A DNA stretch of 64,000 nt from positions 270,461 to 334,460 of the forward strand of contig CAWKPE010000018.1 in assembly GCA_963851385.1 (NCBI GenBank). Direction: 5' to 3'. Source of the DNA: CAWEFA01 sp963851385. Lineage in GTDB: Bacteria; Bacteroidota; Bacteroidia; Bacteroidales; DTGW01. The notes below the pieces were generated by a model. The model did no database searches and had not been told where the DNA came from. It saw only the letters and a list, made by a program, of their open reading frames with translations. A program made the position numbers and the translations under genes. Positions 18,104 through 27,025 of the stretch are shown piece after piece; position 1 is the stretch's first letter; each line of letters opens with the position of its first letter.

Positions 18104-18317
18104 TAATTAACGTGAGTTCGATATATGATTTATTGTACAACAATTAGTTGTATTTTCTTCTTAGTGAATCTTGGTGATTTGGTGTCTTGGTGGCAAAATT
18201 TTTCAGAAGAAATGCCACAAAGTCACGAAGACTCAAAGAAAACACAAAGTAGATTATTGTTATATATATCTATCTATAAATTATATTTTATTTGTTACAT
18301 CGAACTCACGTTAATTA
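18104..18317. repeat. MITE-like element with 19-bp perfect terminal inverted repeats
   Basis: TAATTAACGTGAGTTCGAT (18104-18122) is repeated inverted, without mismatch, at 18299-18317. The 214-bp span has no protein-like ORF. Inside is an imperfect palindrome of the type cttggtgatttggtgtcttggtgg ... ccacaaagtcacgaagactc, related in wording to the repeat at 63221-63294. It may be a non-autonomous mobile repeat or a long hairpin. Confidence 0.6.
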
Positions 18318-18455
18318 AAGAACTAAATATATTTTTATACCGAACTGACGCATGAAAAGTAATTTAAGTATTCCCAAATCGCAATAAATCCCTCAACTTT
18401 ATGAAATTTGTTTTGTTTATCTTTACAATTGAATGTTTATTTAGTTTAAATTAAA

Positions 18456-19556
18456 ATGTTAATAACTATTGAACAGGTAACGGATGCATTAAAACATGTG
18501 AATCATCCATCAGGCAGAACAGACATCGTATCTTTGAAAATAGTGAAGGATGTTAATGTTGAAGGTAATAAAATAAATTTTACACTTTTATTCAGCAAAC
18601 CTAATGATCCATTAGCATCTTCCATTAAAAAGGCATGCAGGAAAGTTATTGAAGGATTGTTTGGGAATAATTACGAGGTTACGATAAATGAACAATTTCC
18701 AACAAAAAATATACTCCCGGAATTTGCTTCGCTCGATAATGTAAAAAATATTGTAGCAATAACATCCGGTAAAGGAGGAGTCGGCAAATCTACCATATCG
18801 GTAAACCTTGCTATAGCAGTAGCTCTTACTGGCGCAAAAGTCGCATTGCTCGATGCAGACGTTTATGGTCCTTCTATTCCAATAATGTTTGGAGCTGAAA
18901 ATTATCAGCCGGGAATGGTAACAAAAAATGGTAAAGAATTAATTGCACCTTTAGAAAAATTTGGAATTAAATTGCAATCGGTCGGATTCTTCATTAAACC
19001 TGGAGAAGCGCTAATCTGGCGAGGACCAATGGCTACAAACACACTTAAACAAATTATTGCACAAACTGCCTGGGGTGAACTTGATTACTTGTTTATAGAT
19101 GCGCCTCCAGGTACAGGAGATATCCATCTTACACTTGTACAGGAAATGCCTGTTACCGCTGCAATCGTTGTAAGTACGCCTCAAAACCTTGCTTTAGCAG
19201 ATGTTATTAAGGCAATAAACATGTTTAAAAGTGATAAAATAAATGTCCCGATATTAGGAATTGTAGAAAACATGGCTTGGTTCACACCTTCAGAATTACC
19301 TGAAAACAAGTATTTCATTTTTGGAGAAGAGGGTGTAAAAAAGCTTGCAAAAAATTTCAACATTCCTTTACTGGGACAAATTCCAATAGTTAAAAGTATT
19401 TGTGAAGACAGCGATAATGGTAAACCTACAGCTACGAATCCATTTACAATTGAAGGAAAAGCATTTGCATCTCTTGCTGAAAAAGTAATTATTGAAATTG
19501 AAAAAAGAAATGCAAACCTTCCACCTACTAAAAAAGTTGAAATTACTTATAAATAA
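18456..19556 (+). CDS. mrp: Mrp/NBP35-type Fe-S cluster carrier ATPase
   Basis: 366 residues. The N-terminal DUF59/MIP18-like domain (1-80) is followed by a P-loop ATPase with the deviant Walker A SGKGGVGKST (105-113), LLDADVYGPSIP and FIDAPPGTGDIHLT. The CxxC that binds a bridging cluster in classical Mrp/ApbC proteins is absent: the segment reads VENMAWFTPSELPENKYFIF. The protein is expected to help load Fe-S clusters onto client enzymes. The Nfu gene 22 bp downstream supports this role and probably shares its transcript. Confidence 0.92.
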   Translation: MLITIEQVTDALKHVNHPSGRTDIVSLKIVKDVNVEGNKINFTLLFSKPNDPLASSIKKACRKVIEGLFGNNYEVTINEQFPTKNILPEFASLDNVKNIVAITSGKGGVGKSTISVNLAIAVALTGAKVALLDADVYGPSIPIMFGAENYQPGMVTKNGKELIAPLEKFGIKLQSVGFFIKPGEALIWRGPMATNTLKQIIAQTAWGELDYLFIDAPPGTGDIHLTLVQEMPVTAAIVVSTPQNLALADVIKAINMFKSDKINVPILGIVENMAWFTPSELPENKYFIFGEEGVKKLAKNFNIPLLGQIPIVKSICEDSDNGKPTATNPFTIEGKAFASLAEKVIIEIEKRNANLPPTKKVEITYK

Positions 19557-19578
19557 AAACTCATATAATTACTTATTA

Positions 19579-19824
19579 ATGGAAAGAGCAAACAAGGACA
19601 AACTCATTATAAAGATAAACGAAACACTGGAAAAAATCAGACCCTATCTGATTTCTGATGGAGGCGATGTGACTTTTGTAGAATTAACACCTGAGCTTGA
19701 AGTAAAAGTTCGGTTAATTGGTGCTTGCGGGCATTGTCCTTTTAGCATTCAAACTCTTAAAGCCGGTATTGAACAGGCCTTACTTCAGGAAATTCCGCAA
19801 ATTAAAAGTGTATCTGCAGTTTAA
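19579..19824 (+). CDS. NifU C-terminal-domain (Nfu) Fe-S scaffold protein
   Basis: 81 residues from the ATG at 19579. It consists only of the Nfu domain: IRPYLISDGGDVTFVEL followed by the cluster-binding CxxC in GACGHCPFS (Cys50, Cys53). Two monomers usually share one 4Fe-4S cluster through these cysteines and deliver it to apo-proteins. It sits directly after mrp, so it may supply the cluster that the CxxC-less Mrp cannot bind itself; that link is an inference. Confidence 0.93.
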   Translation: MERANKDKLIIKINETLEKIRPYLISDGGDVTFVELTPELEVKVRLIGACGHCPFSIQTLKAGIEQALLQEIPQIKSVSAV

Positions 19825-20022
19825 ATTAATCCAGGCTTAATACAACTAGAATCAATAAATCTTAATATCTATATTTAATAATACCTATTACCTTTTGGGA
19901 AAAGTTTAGTATAATTGTCATTGATTTTAAAAAGCGATATTTTCCTTTTTTTATACAATAAAATAAAAGCAATACTGTTATCTTTTTCGGACAGTAATAC
20001 TTATACAAAAAACAATCATAAT

Positions 20023-22683
20023 TTGAAAATTAAGGCTCAATATATTTCGATTCTGGTGACTATTTTGCTCACAGAATGTTCTACTAAGCATAATACCCTG
20101 ATGACTCGTACTTATCATAATATTACTTCTAAATACAATATTTATTTCAACGGAAATGAGAGTTACAAGAAGGGTATAAAAAAGATGAACGAAGCCTTAA
20201 AAAATGATTATACAACACTTTTACCTATTTTCCCTTTTCCAAATGCTGCATCTTCATCTTCTGCATCTTCAGAAATGGAGAGAACAATAAAAAAATCATA
20301 TAAGGTAATTGCTCTTCATTCCATTACAGCTAAACCAGAATTTAAACATGGTATTCATACAAAAAGGCAAAAAGAGCTTTATAATAAAAAAGAATACAAC
20401 AAATGGATTGATGACGCATATCTTCTGATTGGCAAAGCAAGTCTTATGAAAGGTGACGACATGTCTGCTACCGGAGCATTTAGATATAATATTAAGGAAT
20501 TTCCAAAAGAAAACACTGCTGATGAAACACAGATTTGGCTTGCCAGAACACTTATAATCAAAGAAGAATACATGGAAGCTGAAGACATATTATCACATGA
20601 GTCTGAAAATAAAGAGTTGTCAAAGAAATTAATCTCACTTTTATATGCCACTTATGCAGATTATTATATTCATAAAAAACGACTTAATGACGCTATTCCA
20701 AAACTTGAAATAGCGGCAAAAGAAGCACGTGATAAACGATCAAGACTCAGGTATACTTTCATTTTGGGACAATTATATCAATTAACCGGCGACATGGCAA
20801 AAGCTACCAGTAAGTATCTTAAAGTTATTAAAATGAGTCCGCCATACGAGATGACATTTAATGCTCGTGTTAATCTGGCAGGAACTTATGAAACTGGCGG
20901 TTCAGGAGTAGAAAATATCAGGAAACAACTTTATAAACTGTTAAAAGATAGTAAAAATAAAGAATATCTTGATCAGGTATATTATGCCTTAGCAAATCTT
21001 GATTTTAAAGAAGGAAATATTGACAAAGCACTTGTAAATTATAGCTTGTCTGTTGTGAAAAGTGTTTCAAATCAGCGACAGAAAGCAAAAAGTTACCTGG
21101 CTATGGCAGATATCAATTACAATCAAAAAGATTATTTGAAAGCACAAGCTTATTATGACAGTGCAATGACAAATATTGACGAAACTTTTCCCGATTATGA
21201 TAAGATTAGTGCGAGGGCTAAAAGTTTGAAACGTCTTGCCGATAACCTGAATACTGTTTCATTTGAAGACAGTGTGCAATTTGTAGCTAAAATGTCAGAA
21301 AACGAACGCAATATGTTTATTGATCAAATCATAGCAAAAGTAAAAGAAAAGGAAGCAGAAGAACAAAAAGAAAAGCAGGAACAACTTTTGGAACAACAAC
21401 AAAACATGTTGAGTGCTAATGATATGGAGCAAAGTAGCAATCAAAATCAGACAGATGCAGGAGGTAAATGGTATTTCTATAACCCTTCCTCTAAAAGCTT
21501 TGGCCAAACCGAGTTTCAAATGAAATGGGGTAGACGTAAACTGGAAGACAATTGGAGGCGCAGTATTAAAAAATCAATAGCATTAAGTGATGATACAGAA
21601 GAAAGCGAGGATAATGACAAGCAAGTTAATGCCAAAAAGAAAACTTTAAGCAATAAATCGCGTGATTATTATATGGTAAACCTGCCAATAAATGATTCAT
21701 TAATGGATGTATCAAACAATAAAATTCGTAAAAGTTTGTACTCATCTGGGATTATTTATAAGGACGAACTTTCAGAATATAAACTTTCAGCAAAACAATT
21801 CGATGATCTTGTCAGGCGTTATCCTACTAACCCGATAGCAGCTCTAGCGCTTTATCAGCTTTATATCCTCAACAGACAAATGGAAAATTCTTCCAAAGCC
21901 GATGAATATAAATCTATTTTGCTCTCTAAATTTCCAGAAAGCAATTATGCCAAACTACTCACCAACCCAAATTTTATTAAAGAACTTGAGGAAAAAGAAA
22001 ATGCTGTTGGACAACTTTATGAATCAGCTTATGATGACTATAATGCAGGAAATTTCAGTTCATCTGTGTCAAAAGCAAATGAGGGTCTGACAAATTATCC
22101 AAATCATAAGCTCACACCTAAGTTTTTATTTATCAAAGCACTTTCAACTGGCAAACTTACAGATATTGAAACGCTCAGAAAAGAGCTTAATGCATTAATA
22201 AAATCTTATCCAAAATCGGAAGAAGCTAATGCATCAAAAGATATTATTGCATTAATGGATGTACAACATCCTGAAGTGAAAGAAGCAGAAGATCAGGTTA
22301 TAGCAAAAGAAATTTATAAGCCTGCTGCAGAAAATGATAAACACTTCTTTGCTATGATTGTTCAATCAAAGAAGGTGGATCAAAACCAATTGGTTTTTAA
22401 TCTTATAAATTTTAACCTGGACAATTATGCAAATTCAAATCTCACGGTAAAAGCTGATAATTTTGGTACAAACAGCCAGATAATTGTTGTGAGAGAATTT
22501 AAAAGTAAAACCGAAGCTATGAATTACTTTAATGCAGCTAATAAGAATAAAAATATAATGAAAGATATCGGAAGTGGCGTAGTAACTTCTTTCATTATTT
22601 CTGAAATAAATATGGCTACTCTCAAACAGGACGGTTCAGAAAACAGGTACATGAATTTTTTTAAGGACAACTATGGTCGATAA
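20023..22683 (+). CDS. porW: T9SS/gliding lipoprotein PorW (SprE)
   Basis: About 886 residues. It has the PorW/SprE signature near the N-terminus (TRTYHNITSKYNIYFNGNES), TPR-like helical repeats at about 90-420 (for example YYALANLDFKEGNIDKALVN), a Glu/Gln-rich coiled stretch (about 460-480) and a C-terminal domain ending NFFKDNYGR. PorW is a periplasmic-side lipoprotein needed for type IX secretion and, as SprE, for gliding. No ATG precedes the signal peptide. The TTG at 20023 gives a lipoprotein-like leader ending ILLTEC, but Glu before Cys is unusual, and another TTG at 19915 is possible. porX follows after 14 bp. Confidence 0.85.
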   Translation: MKIKAQYISILVTILLTECSTKHNTLMTRTYHNITSKYNIYFNGNESYKKGIKKMNEALKNDYTTLLPIFPFPNAASSSSASSEMERTIKKSYKVIALHSITAKPEFKHGIHTKRQKELYNKKEYNKWIDDAYLLIGKASLMKGDDMSATGAFRYNIKEFPKENTADETQIWLARTLIIKEEYMEAEDILSHESENKELSKKLISLLYATYADYYIHKKRLNDAIPKLEIAAKEARDKRSRLRYTFILGQLYQLTGDMAKATSKYLKVIKMSPPYEMTFNARVNLAGTYETGGSGVENIRKQLYKLLKDSKNKEYLDQVYYALANLDFKEGNIDKALVNYSLSVVKSVSNQRQKAKSYLAMADINYNQKDYLKAQAYYDSAMTNIDETFPDYDKISARAKSLKRLADNLNTVSFEDSVQFVAKMSENERNMFIDQIIAKVKEKEAEEQKEKQEQLLEQQQNMLSANDMEQSSNQNQTDAGGKWYFYNPSSKSFGQTEFQMKWGRRKLEDNWRRSIKKSIALSDDTEESEDNDKQVNAKKKTLSNKSRDYYMVNLPINDSLMDVSNNKIRKSLYSSGIIYKDELSEYKLSAKQFDDLVRRYPTNPIAALALYQLYILNRQMENSSKADEYKSILLSKFPESNYAKLLTNPNFIKELEEKENAVGQLYESAYDDYNAGNFSSSVSKANEGLTNYPNHKLTPKFLFIKALSTGKLTDIETLRKELNALIKSYPKSEEANASKDIIALMDVQHPEVKEAEDQVIAKEIYKPAAENDKHFFAMIVQSKKVDQNQLVFNLINFNLDNYANSNLTVKADNFGTNSQIIVVREFKSKTEAMNYFNAANKNKNIMKDIGSGVVTSFIISEINMATLKQDGSENRYMNFFKDNYGR

Positions 22684-22697
22684 CCTGACAATTTGAT

Positions 22698-24251
22698 ATG
22701 GCAAAAGAAACCACCATATTATGGGCCGATGACGAAATGGATTTATTGAAGCCCCATATAATTTTCCTTCAATCCAAAGGATATGAAGTTATTACTGCAA
22801 CTAATGGAGATGATGCATTAAAAAAAGCTTCTGAAAATGACATCGATTTAGTATTTCTTGATGAAAACATGCCAGGTAAAGGCGGTCTTGAAGTACTTAC
22901 ACCACTTAAGCAATTATTGCCAGGAATACCGGTAATAATGATAACGAAAAGTGAAGAAGAGAATATCATGGATGAAGCCATTGGATCAAAAATTGATGAC
23001 TATCTTATCAAACCTGTCAATCCCAATCAGGTTTTGCTTTCAATTAAAAAACATATTGACAACAGGAGGCTGATTACGGAAAGAACAACATCTGTTTATC
23101 AATCAGAATTTGCAAATATAGGAATCCAAATAAACAGTGCCCGCTATTATACCGATTGGGTAGTAATATATAAAAAGCTGGTTTATTGGGAACTTGAACT
23201 TGCAAATTCCGGTCAGGATATGACTGAAGTTTTGAAAATGCAAAGATTTGAAGCAAATAGTGAGTTCTCGAAATTTATAAAATCGAACTATTCAACCTGG
23301 CTCAATCCAAATTATCCTAATAAACCTATCCTTTCACCAGCTGTATTTACACACAGAATTATTCCGTTACTTGAACAAGGGAACAAAGTAGTGTTTCTCG
23401 TTATTGATAACTTACGTTACGATCAATGGTTGACTTTGTTACCTGTTATAACCGAGTATTGCAAAATTGACAAAGAAGAACTTTATTTTAGTATCTTGCC
23501 AACAGCAACTCAATATTCCCGGAATGCTTTGTTTGCTGGACTTATGCCTCTTGAAATACAGCAATTATATCCCCATTTATGGATTAGCGATGAAGATGAA
23601 GAAGCTAAAAATATAAATGAAAAAGAATTGCTGGAAATTCAAATGAATCGCGTTGGTAAAGGATTTAGCTATACTTATGATAAAATCAATAATCAGAAAT
23701 CTGCTAAAAAGCTGGCCGATAACTTTAGTAATCTCAGACATCACGATTTAATTGTTGCTATCTTCAATTTTGTAGATATTTTATCTCACGCCCGGACTGA
23801 AACAGAAGTAGTGAAAGAACTTGTGAATGATGAAGCATCATATCGCTCCATAACTTTGTCCTGGTTTCAACATTCATCATTGCTTGATATCATTAAAGAA
23901 TGTGCTGCTAATAACATGAAAATTGTAATTTCAACTGATCATGGTACAATTCGTGTAGCAAATCCTGTAAAAGTTTTGGGAGACAAACATACTTCCAGCA
24001 ATCTTCGTTATAAATTAGGACGCAATCTTAATTATAATCCAAAAGAAGTATTCGAAGTACGAAAACCTTCCGAATTGCATCTTCCCGGAGTAAACCTGAC
24101 TTCAACATATATTTTTGCATATAACAATGACTTTTTTGTTTATCCAAACAATTACAATCAATTTGTAAATTATTACCGGAATACATTTCAACACGGAGGT
24201 ATTTCTATGGAAGAAATGATGATACCGTTAATTACATTATCTGCTAAATAA
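22698..24251 (+). CDS. porX: T9SS response regulator PorX
   Basis: 517 residues. The receiver domain (1-120) has acidic Asp11/Asp12, phospho-acceptor Asp55 in LVFLDENMPG and Lys105. A linker leads to a PglZ/alkaline-phosphatase-fold effector domain with VVFLVIDNLRYDQW, TQYSRNALFAGLMP and VISTDHGTIRV. Together these define PorX, partner of the kinase PorY, which controls T9SS genes and carries a zinc-dependent phosphodiesterase-type domain. It follows porW at 14 bp and precedes tsaE at 10 bp, so the three are likely one operon. PorY is not in this window. Confidence 0.95.
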   Translation: MAKETTILWADDEMDLLKPHIIFLQSKGYEVITATNGDDALKKASENDIDLVFLDENMPGKGGLEVLTPLKQLLPGIPVIMITKSEEENIMDEAIGSKIDDYLIKPVNPNQVLLSIKKHIDNRRLITERTTSVYQSEFANIGIQINSARYYTDWVVIYKKLVYWELELANSGQDMTEVLKMQRFEANSEFSKFIKSNYSTWLNPNYPNKPILSPAVFTHRIIPLLEQGNKVVFLVIDNLRYDQWLTLLPVITEYCKIDKEELYFSILPTATQYSRNALFAGLMPLEIQQLYPHLWISDEDEEAKNINEKELLEIQMNRVGKGFSYTYDKINNQKSAKKLADNFSNLRHHDLIVAIFNFVDILSHARTETEVVKELVNDEASYRSITLSWFQHSSLLDIIKECAANNMKIVISTDHGTIRVANPVKVLGDKHTSSNLRYKLGRNLNYNPKEVFEVRKPSELHLPGVNLTSTYIFAYNNDFFVYPNNYNQFVNYYRNTFQHGGISMEEMMIPLITLSAK

Positions 24252-24261
24252 TTTCTTTAAT

Positions 24262-24681
24262 ATGCCCAGCTTTACAATTCATAGTAAAGATGAATTAAAA
24301 TCTGTAGCTAAGTCTCTTCTGAAATTTATTATTAAGAAACCTGTTGTAGCATTTTATGGTAAAATGGGTGTTGGAAAAACCACTTTAATAAAAGCCGTTT
24401 GCAAAGAGATCAATGTTGTTAATGTAGTAACAAGTCCAACTTTTACTTTGGTGAATGAATATTATACTAAAAGTGGAGATATTGTGTACCACTTTGATTT
24501 TTATCGAATAAATAAGATTGAAGAATTGTTCGACTTTGGCTATGAAGAATATTTTTATAGTGGACATTTTTGTTTTATTGAATGGCCTGAACCTGCAGAA
24601 ACAATTTTACCTCAACATACTTTAAAAGTAAAAATTCAGGAAGATGTAAAAGGTATTAAGAAGATAAGTTTCCCTGATTGA
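24262..24681 (+). CDS. tsaE: tRNA threonylcarbamoyladenosine biosynthesis ATPase TsaE
   Basis: 139 residues, full length. The P-loop is AFYGKMGVGKTTLIKAVCKE. SPTFTLVNEY, HFDFYRI and CFIEWPEPAE are family motifs. TsaE works with TsaB and TsaD to add threonylcarbamoyl to A37 of ANN-decoding tRNAs. It is 10 bp after porX and upstream of ald. A 226-bp gap with its own promoter separates it from ald. Confidence 0.95.
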   Translation: MPSFTIHSKDELKSVAKSLLKFIIKKPVVAFYGKMGVGKTTLIKAVCKEINVVNVVTSPTFTLVNEYYTKSGDIVYHFDFYRINKIEELFDFGYEEYFYSGHFCFIEWPEPAETILPQHTLKVKIQEDVKGIKKISFPD

Positions 24682-24844
24682 CTTCATTTTAATTATAATA
24701 AAACAGATTTAATTATCTTAACTTCAAAGCAACAATAAAAAATTTGGATTAAATTTCAAAGAATTCAAACTTGTAATCATGTCTTATTAATAATAATAAA
24801 ATATATAATAGTTAATTTATGGGTAAATTAAGGAGTTTAAAGTA

Positions 24845-24875
24845 TTGTAATTTTTTGAATATTAGTATAAATTTG
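24845..24875 (+). promoter_or_regulatory. Bacteroidota-type promoter for ald
   Basis: TTG at 24845-24847 and TAAATTTG at 24868-24875 are separated by 20 bases, matching the TTG-N19-21-TAnnTTTG pattern. The gene starts at 24908. The rest of the 226-bp gap shows nothing recognisable. Confidence 0.5.
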
Positions 24876-24907
24876 AGTTTTCATAAACAACCATAAGAAC
24901 CAACATT

Positions 24908-26128
24908 ATGTGTGCGCAACACTCTTCTCTTAGATTTGCTTTCGGCAAAGGTGGACTTCTACCGCAAGAAGAAATGCTTGAAATCGGTAAAAAGCAAAAA
25001 AAACTCATTATTGGATTACCTAAAGAAAGCGAGTCCATTGAAAGTAGAGTACCTTTAACACCTGAAGCAGTTGAAATACTTGTCAATAATGGTCACGAAG
25101 TAATAATTGAGAGCAACACCGGAAAAGCTGCCAATTATTCTGATAGCGATTATAGCGAACGCGGTGGGTTTCTTGTTAAAGAAAAAAGGTCAGTTTTTCA
25201 GGCTGACGTTATTATTAAAGTAGCGCCATTATCAGATGAAGAGATAGATTTGTTAAAGGGTCAACAAACTATTATAACTTCATTATTACTGATTAATCAA
25301 ACTGAAGAATATATACGCAGCCTGATGGCTAAGAAAATTACAGCTATTGCATTCGAAAATATTAAGGATGAGAATGACTGCTACCCGGTCGTTCGATCTA
25401 TGAATGCTATTTCAGGCACTACTTCAATAATTATTGCAGCCGAATATTTGAGTAATGCCAGAGGTGGTAAAGGTGTTCTGCTTGGTGGTGTAACCGGTAT
25501 TACACCCGCTGAAGTAGTAATTATTGGTGCTGGGACGGCAGCCGAATTTGCCGTCAGAGCAGCTTATGGACTTGGTGCCTTTGTAAAAGTATTTGATAAT
25601 TCTGTAAATAGCTTAGTACAAATGCAAAATAACCTTGGCATAAGTTTGCACACTTCAGTATTTCACCCACAGGTTCTTGAAAAGGCTCTAAAATCAGCAG
25701 ATGTTCTTATAGGTGCGAGACAATCCTTTGACAAGGGTCCCAGATTTTTTGTCACAGAAAGTATGGTTAAAGAAATGAAAAAAGGTTCTGTAATAGTTGA
25801 CATAAGTATTGCGCATGGAGGCTGTATTGAAACTTCGGAATACAGGAACCAATCGGATCCTGTTTATATAAAATATGGAATAATTCATTACAGTATTCCT
25901 AATTTGCCATCCAGAGTATCCAGAACTTCTTCAATTTCTCTCAGCAATATATTTCTTCCGTTAATACTTAAAACAGCCGAGTCAGGAGGATTTATTTCGC
26001 AATTGAAAGAAGATATTGGATTGCGTCACGGAGTTTATATTTTTAATGGAATATTGACAAATCAATTTATGGGAAATCATTTTAGCATTCCTTCTAGTGA
26101 TATTGATTTACTTATGGCTGCATTTTAG
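24908..26128 (+). CDS. ald: Alanine dehydrogenase-family protein
   Basis: 406 residues. The N-terminal substrate domain (IGLPKESESIESRVPLTPEAV ...) and NAD-binding Rossmann region (VVIIGAGTAAEFAVRAAYGL) resemble alanine dehydrogenase and the transhydrogenase alpha subunit. SIAHGGCIETSE and the NLPSRVSRTSSISLSNIFLP segment are typical of the Bacteroidota alanine dehydrogenase branch. It interconverts alanine with pyruvate and ammonia using NAD. A 35-residue N-terminal extension precedes the usual family start. Specificity (alanine or a related amino acid) is not proved by sequence. Confidence 0.85.
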   Translation: MCAQHSSLRFAFGKGGLLPQEEMLEIGKKQKKLIIGLPKESESIESRVPLTPEAVEILVNNGHEVIIESNTGKAANYSDSDYSERGGFLVKEKRSVFQADVIIKVAPLSDEEIDLLKGQQTIITSLLLINQTEEYIRSLMAKKITAIAFENIKDENDCYPVVRSMNAISGTTSIIIAAEYLSNARGGKGVLLGGVTGITPAEVVIIGAGTAAEFAVRAAYGLGAFVKVFDNSVNSLVQMQNNLGISLHTSVFHPQVLEKALKSADVLIGARQSFDKGPRFFVTESMVKEMKKGSVIVDISIAHGGCIETSEYRNQSDPVYIKYGIIHYSIPNLPSRVSRTSSISLSNIFLPLILKTAESGGFISQLKEDIGLRHGVYIFNGILTNQFMGNHFSIPSSDIDLLMAAF

Positions 26129-26191
26129 TTTTCCTAAAATTTTCTTTCTTCTCCAAAAATATTATTGTAAATTAATGTTATATATTTCTAA

Positions 26192-26199
26192 TATATTTG
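26192..26199 (+). promoter_or_regulatory. Candidate -7 element for the wza-wzc pair
   Basis: TATATTTG matches TAnnTTTG, 39 bases before the ATG at 26239. A TTG at 26165-26167 is 24 bases upstream, slightly farther than usual. Confidence 0.4.
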
Positions 26200-26238
26200 C
26201 ATAATTCAGAATTAATTAGTTTTTATATATTTAAAATT

Positions 26239-27024
26239 ATGTCTATTTTAAAAAGATTTTTTTTTATTACTCTTTTGACATTCTTAGTGGCATCATGCAC
26301 AAGTTATAGAGATATTACTTACCTGCATAGTTTAAATCCTTCAACTGAAGATTCGTTATTTAAGTGTAAAGCAGGTAAGTATAAAATACAACCTGCAGAC
26401 ATTTTATATGTTAAGGTGAATTGTATGGATGAAAATATAAATAATGTTTTTAATAATAATTTATCGTCATCAAGTTCAAGTTCGGGCACATCAAATCTGG
26501 GAGGATTTTATGTTATAGGTTATACTGTCGAATCCGATGGAACAATAACCCTACCCGTATTAGGGAAAATATTGGTCTCTGGTTTTACGGTTCAGGAGGC
26601 ATTATCTATAATTCAAAAGCAGGCAGATAAATTTATCACCAACGCACAAGTAGATTTAAGGCTTGTTAGTTTTAAAATTTCAGTAATAGGTGAAGTGAAA
26701 AAACCGGGACAATTTACTATATTCAATGACAAGGCAAATATTTTTGAGGCTCTTTCAATGGCAGGCGATTTAACTTACTATGCTAACAGAAGGAATGTAC
26801 TAATTTTACATGACGAACCTGATGGAACTAAAACTTATAGAATTGATTTGACAAATAAAAATATATTGGCTTCTCCACAGTTCTATTTACTTCCAAATGA
26901 TATTATTTATATAGAACCTATGAAAAACACAAGCTTTAGACTCTTAGCTGCTGATTATTCTGTTCTTATCTCAGCAATATCGATAACTTTAACAACTATA
27001 ATTTTAATCAGAGGTATAAAATAA
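26239..27024 (+). CDS. Polysaccharide export outer-membrane lipoprotein (Wza-like)
   Basis: 261 residues from the ATG at 26239, chosen because it opens with a lipoprotein signal (MSILKRFFFITLLTFLVASC). A polysaccharide-export (Poly_export) domain follows, YKIQPADILYVKV, with SLBB-type repeats (ISVIGEVKKPGQFTI, NIFEALSMAGDLTYYANRRN, DIIYIEPM) and a hydrophobic C-terminal helix (YSVLISAISITLTTIILI). It probably forms the outer-membrane exit channel for exopolysaccharide. The kinase gene begins 1 base after its stop codon. Confidence 0.9.
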   Translation: MSILKRFFFITLLTFLVASCTSYRDITYLHSLNPSTEDSLFKCKAGKYKIQPADILYVKVNCMDENINNVFNNNLSSSSSSSGTSNLGGFYVIGYTVESDGTITLPVLGKILVSGFTVQEALSIIQKQADKFITNAQVDLRLVSFKISVIGEVKKPGQFTIFNDKANIFEALSMAGDLTYYANRRNVLILHDEPDGTKTYRIDLTNKNILASPQFYLLPNDIIYIEPMKNTSFRLLAADYSVLISAISITLTTIILIRGIK

Positions 27025-27025
27025 A

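Noticed and set aside
18125..18355. 76-codon ORF inside the repeat-rich gap
   Set aside because: It overlaps the inverted-repeat element, its composition follows the repeat, and no domain is visible.
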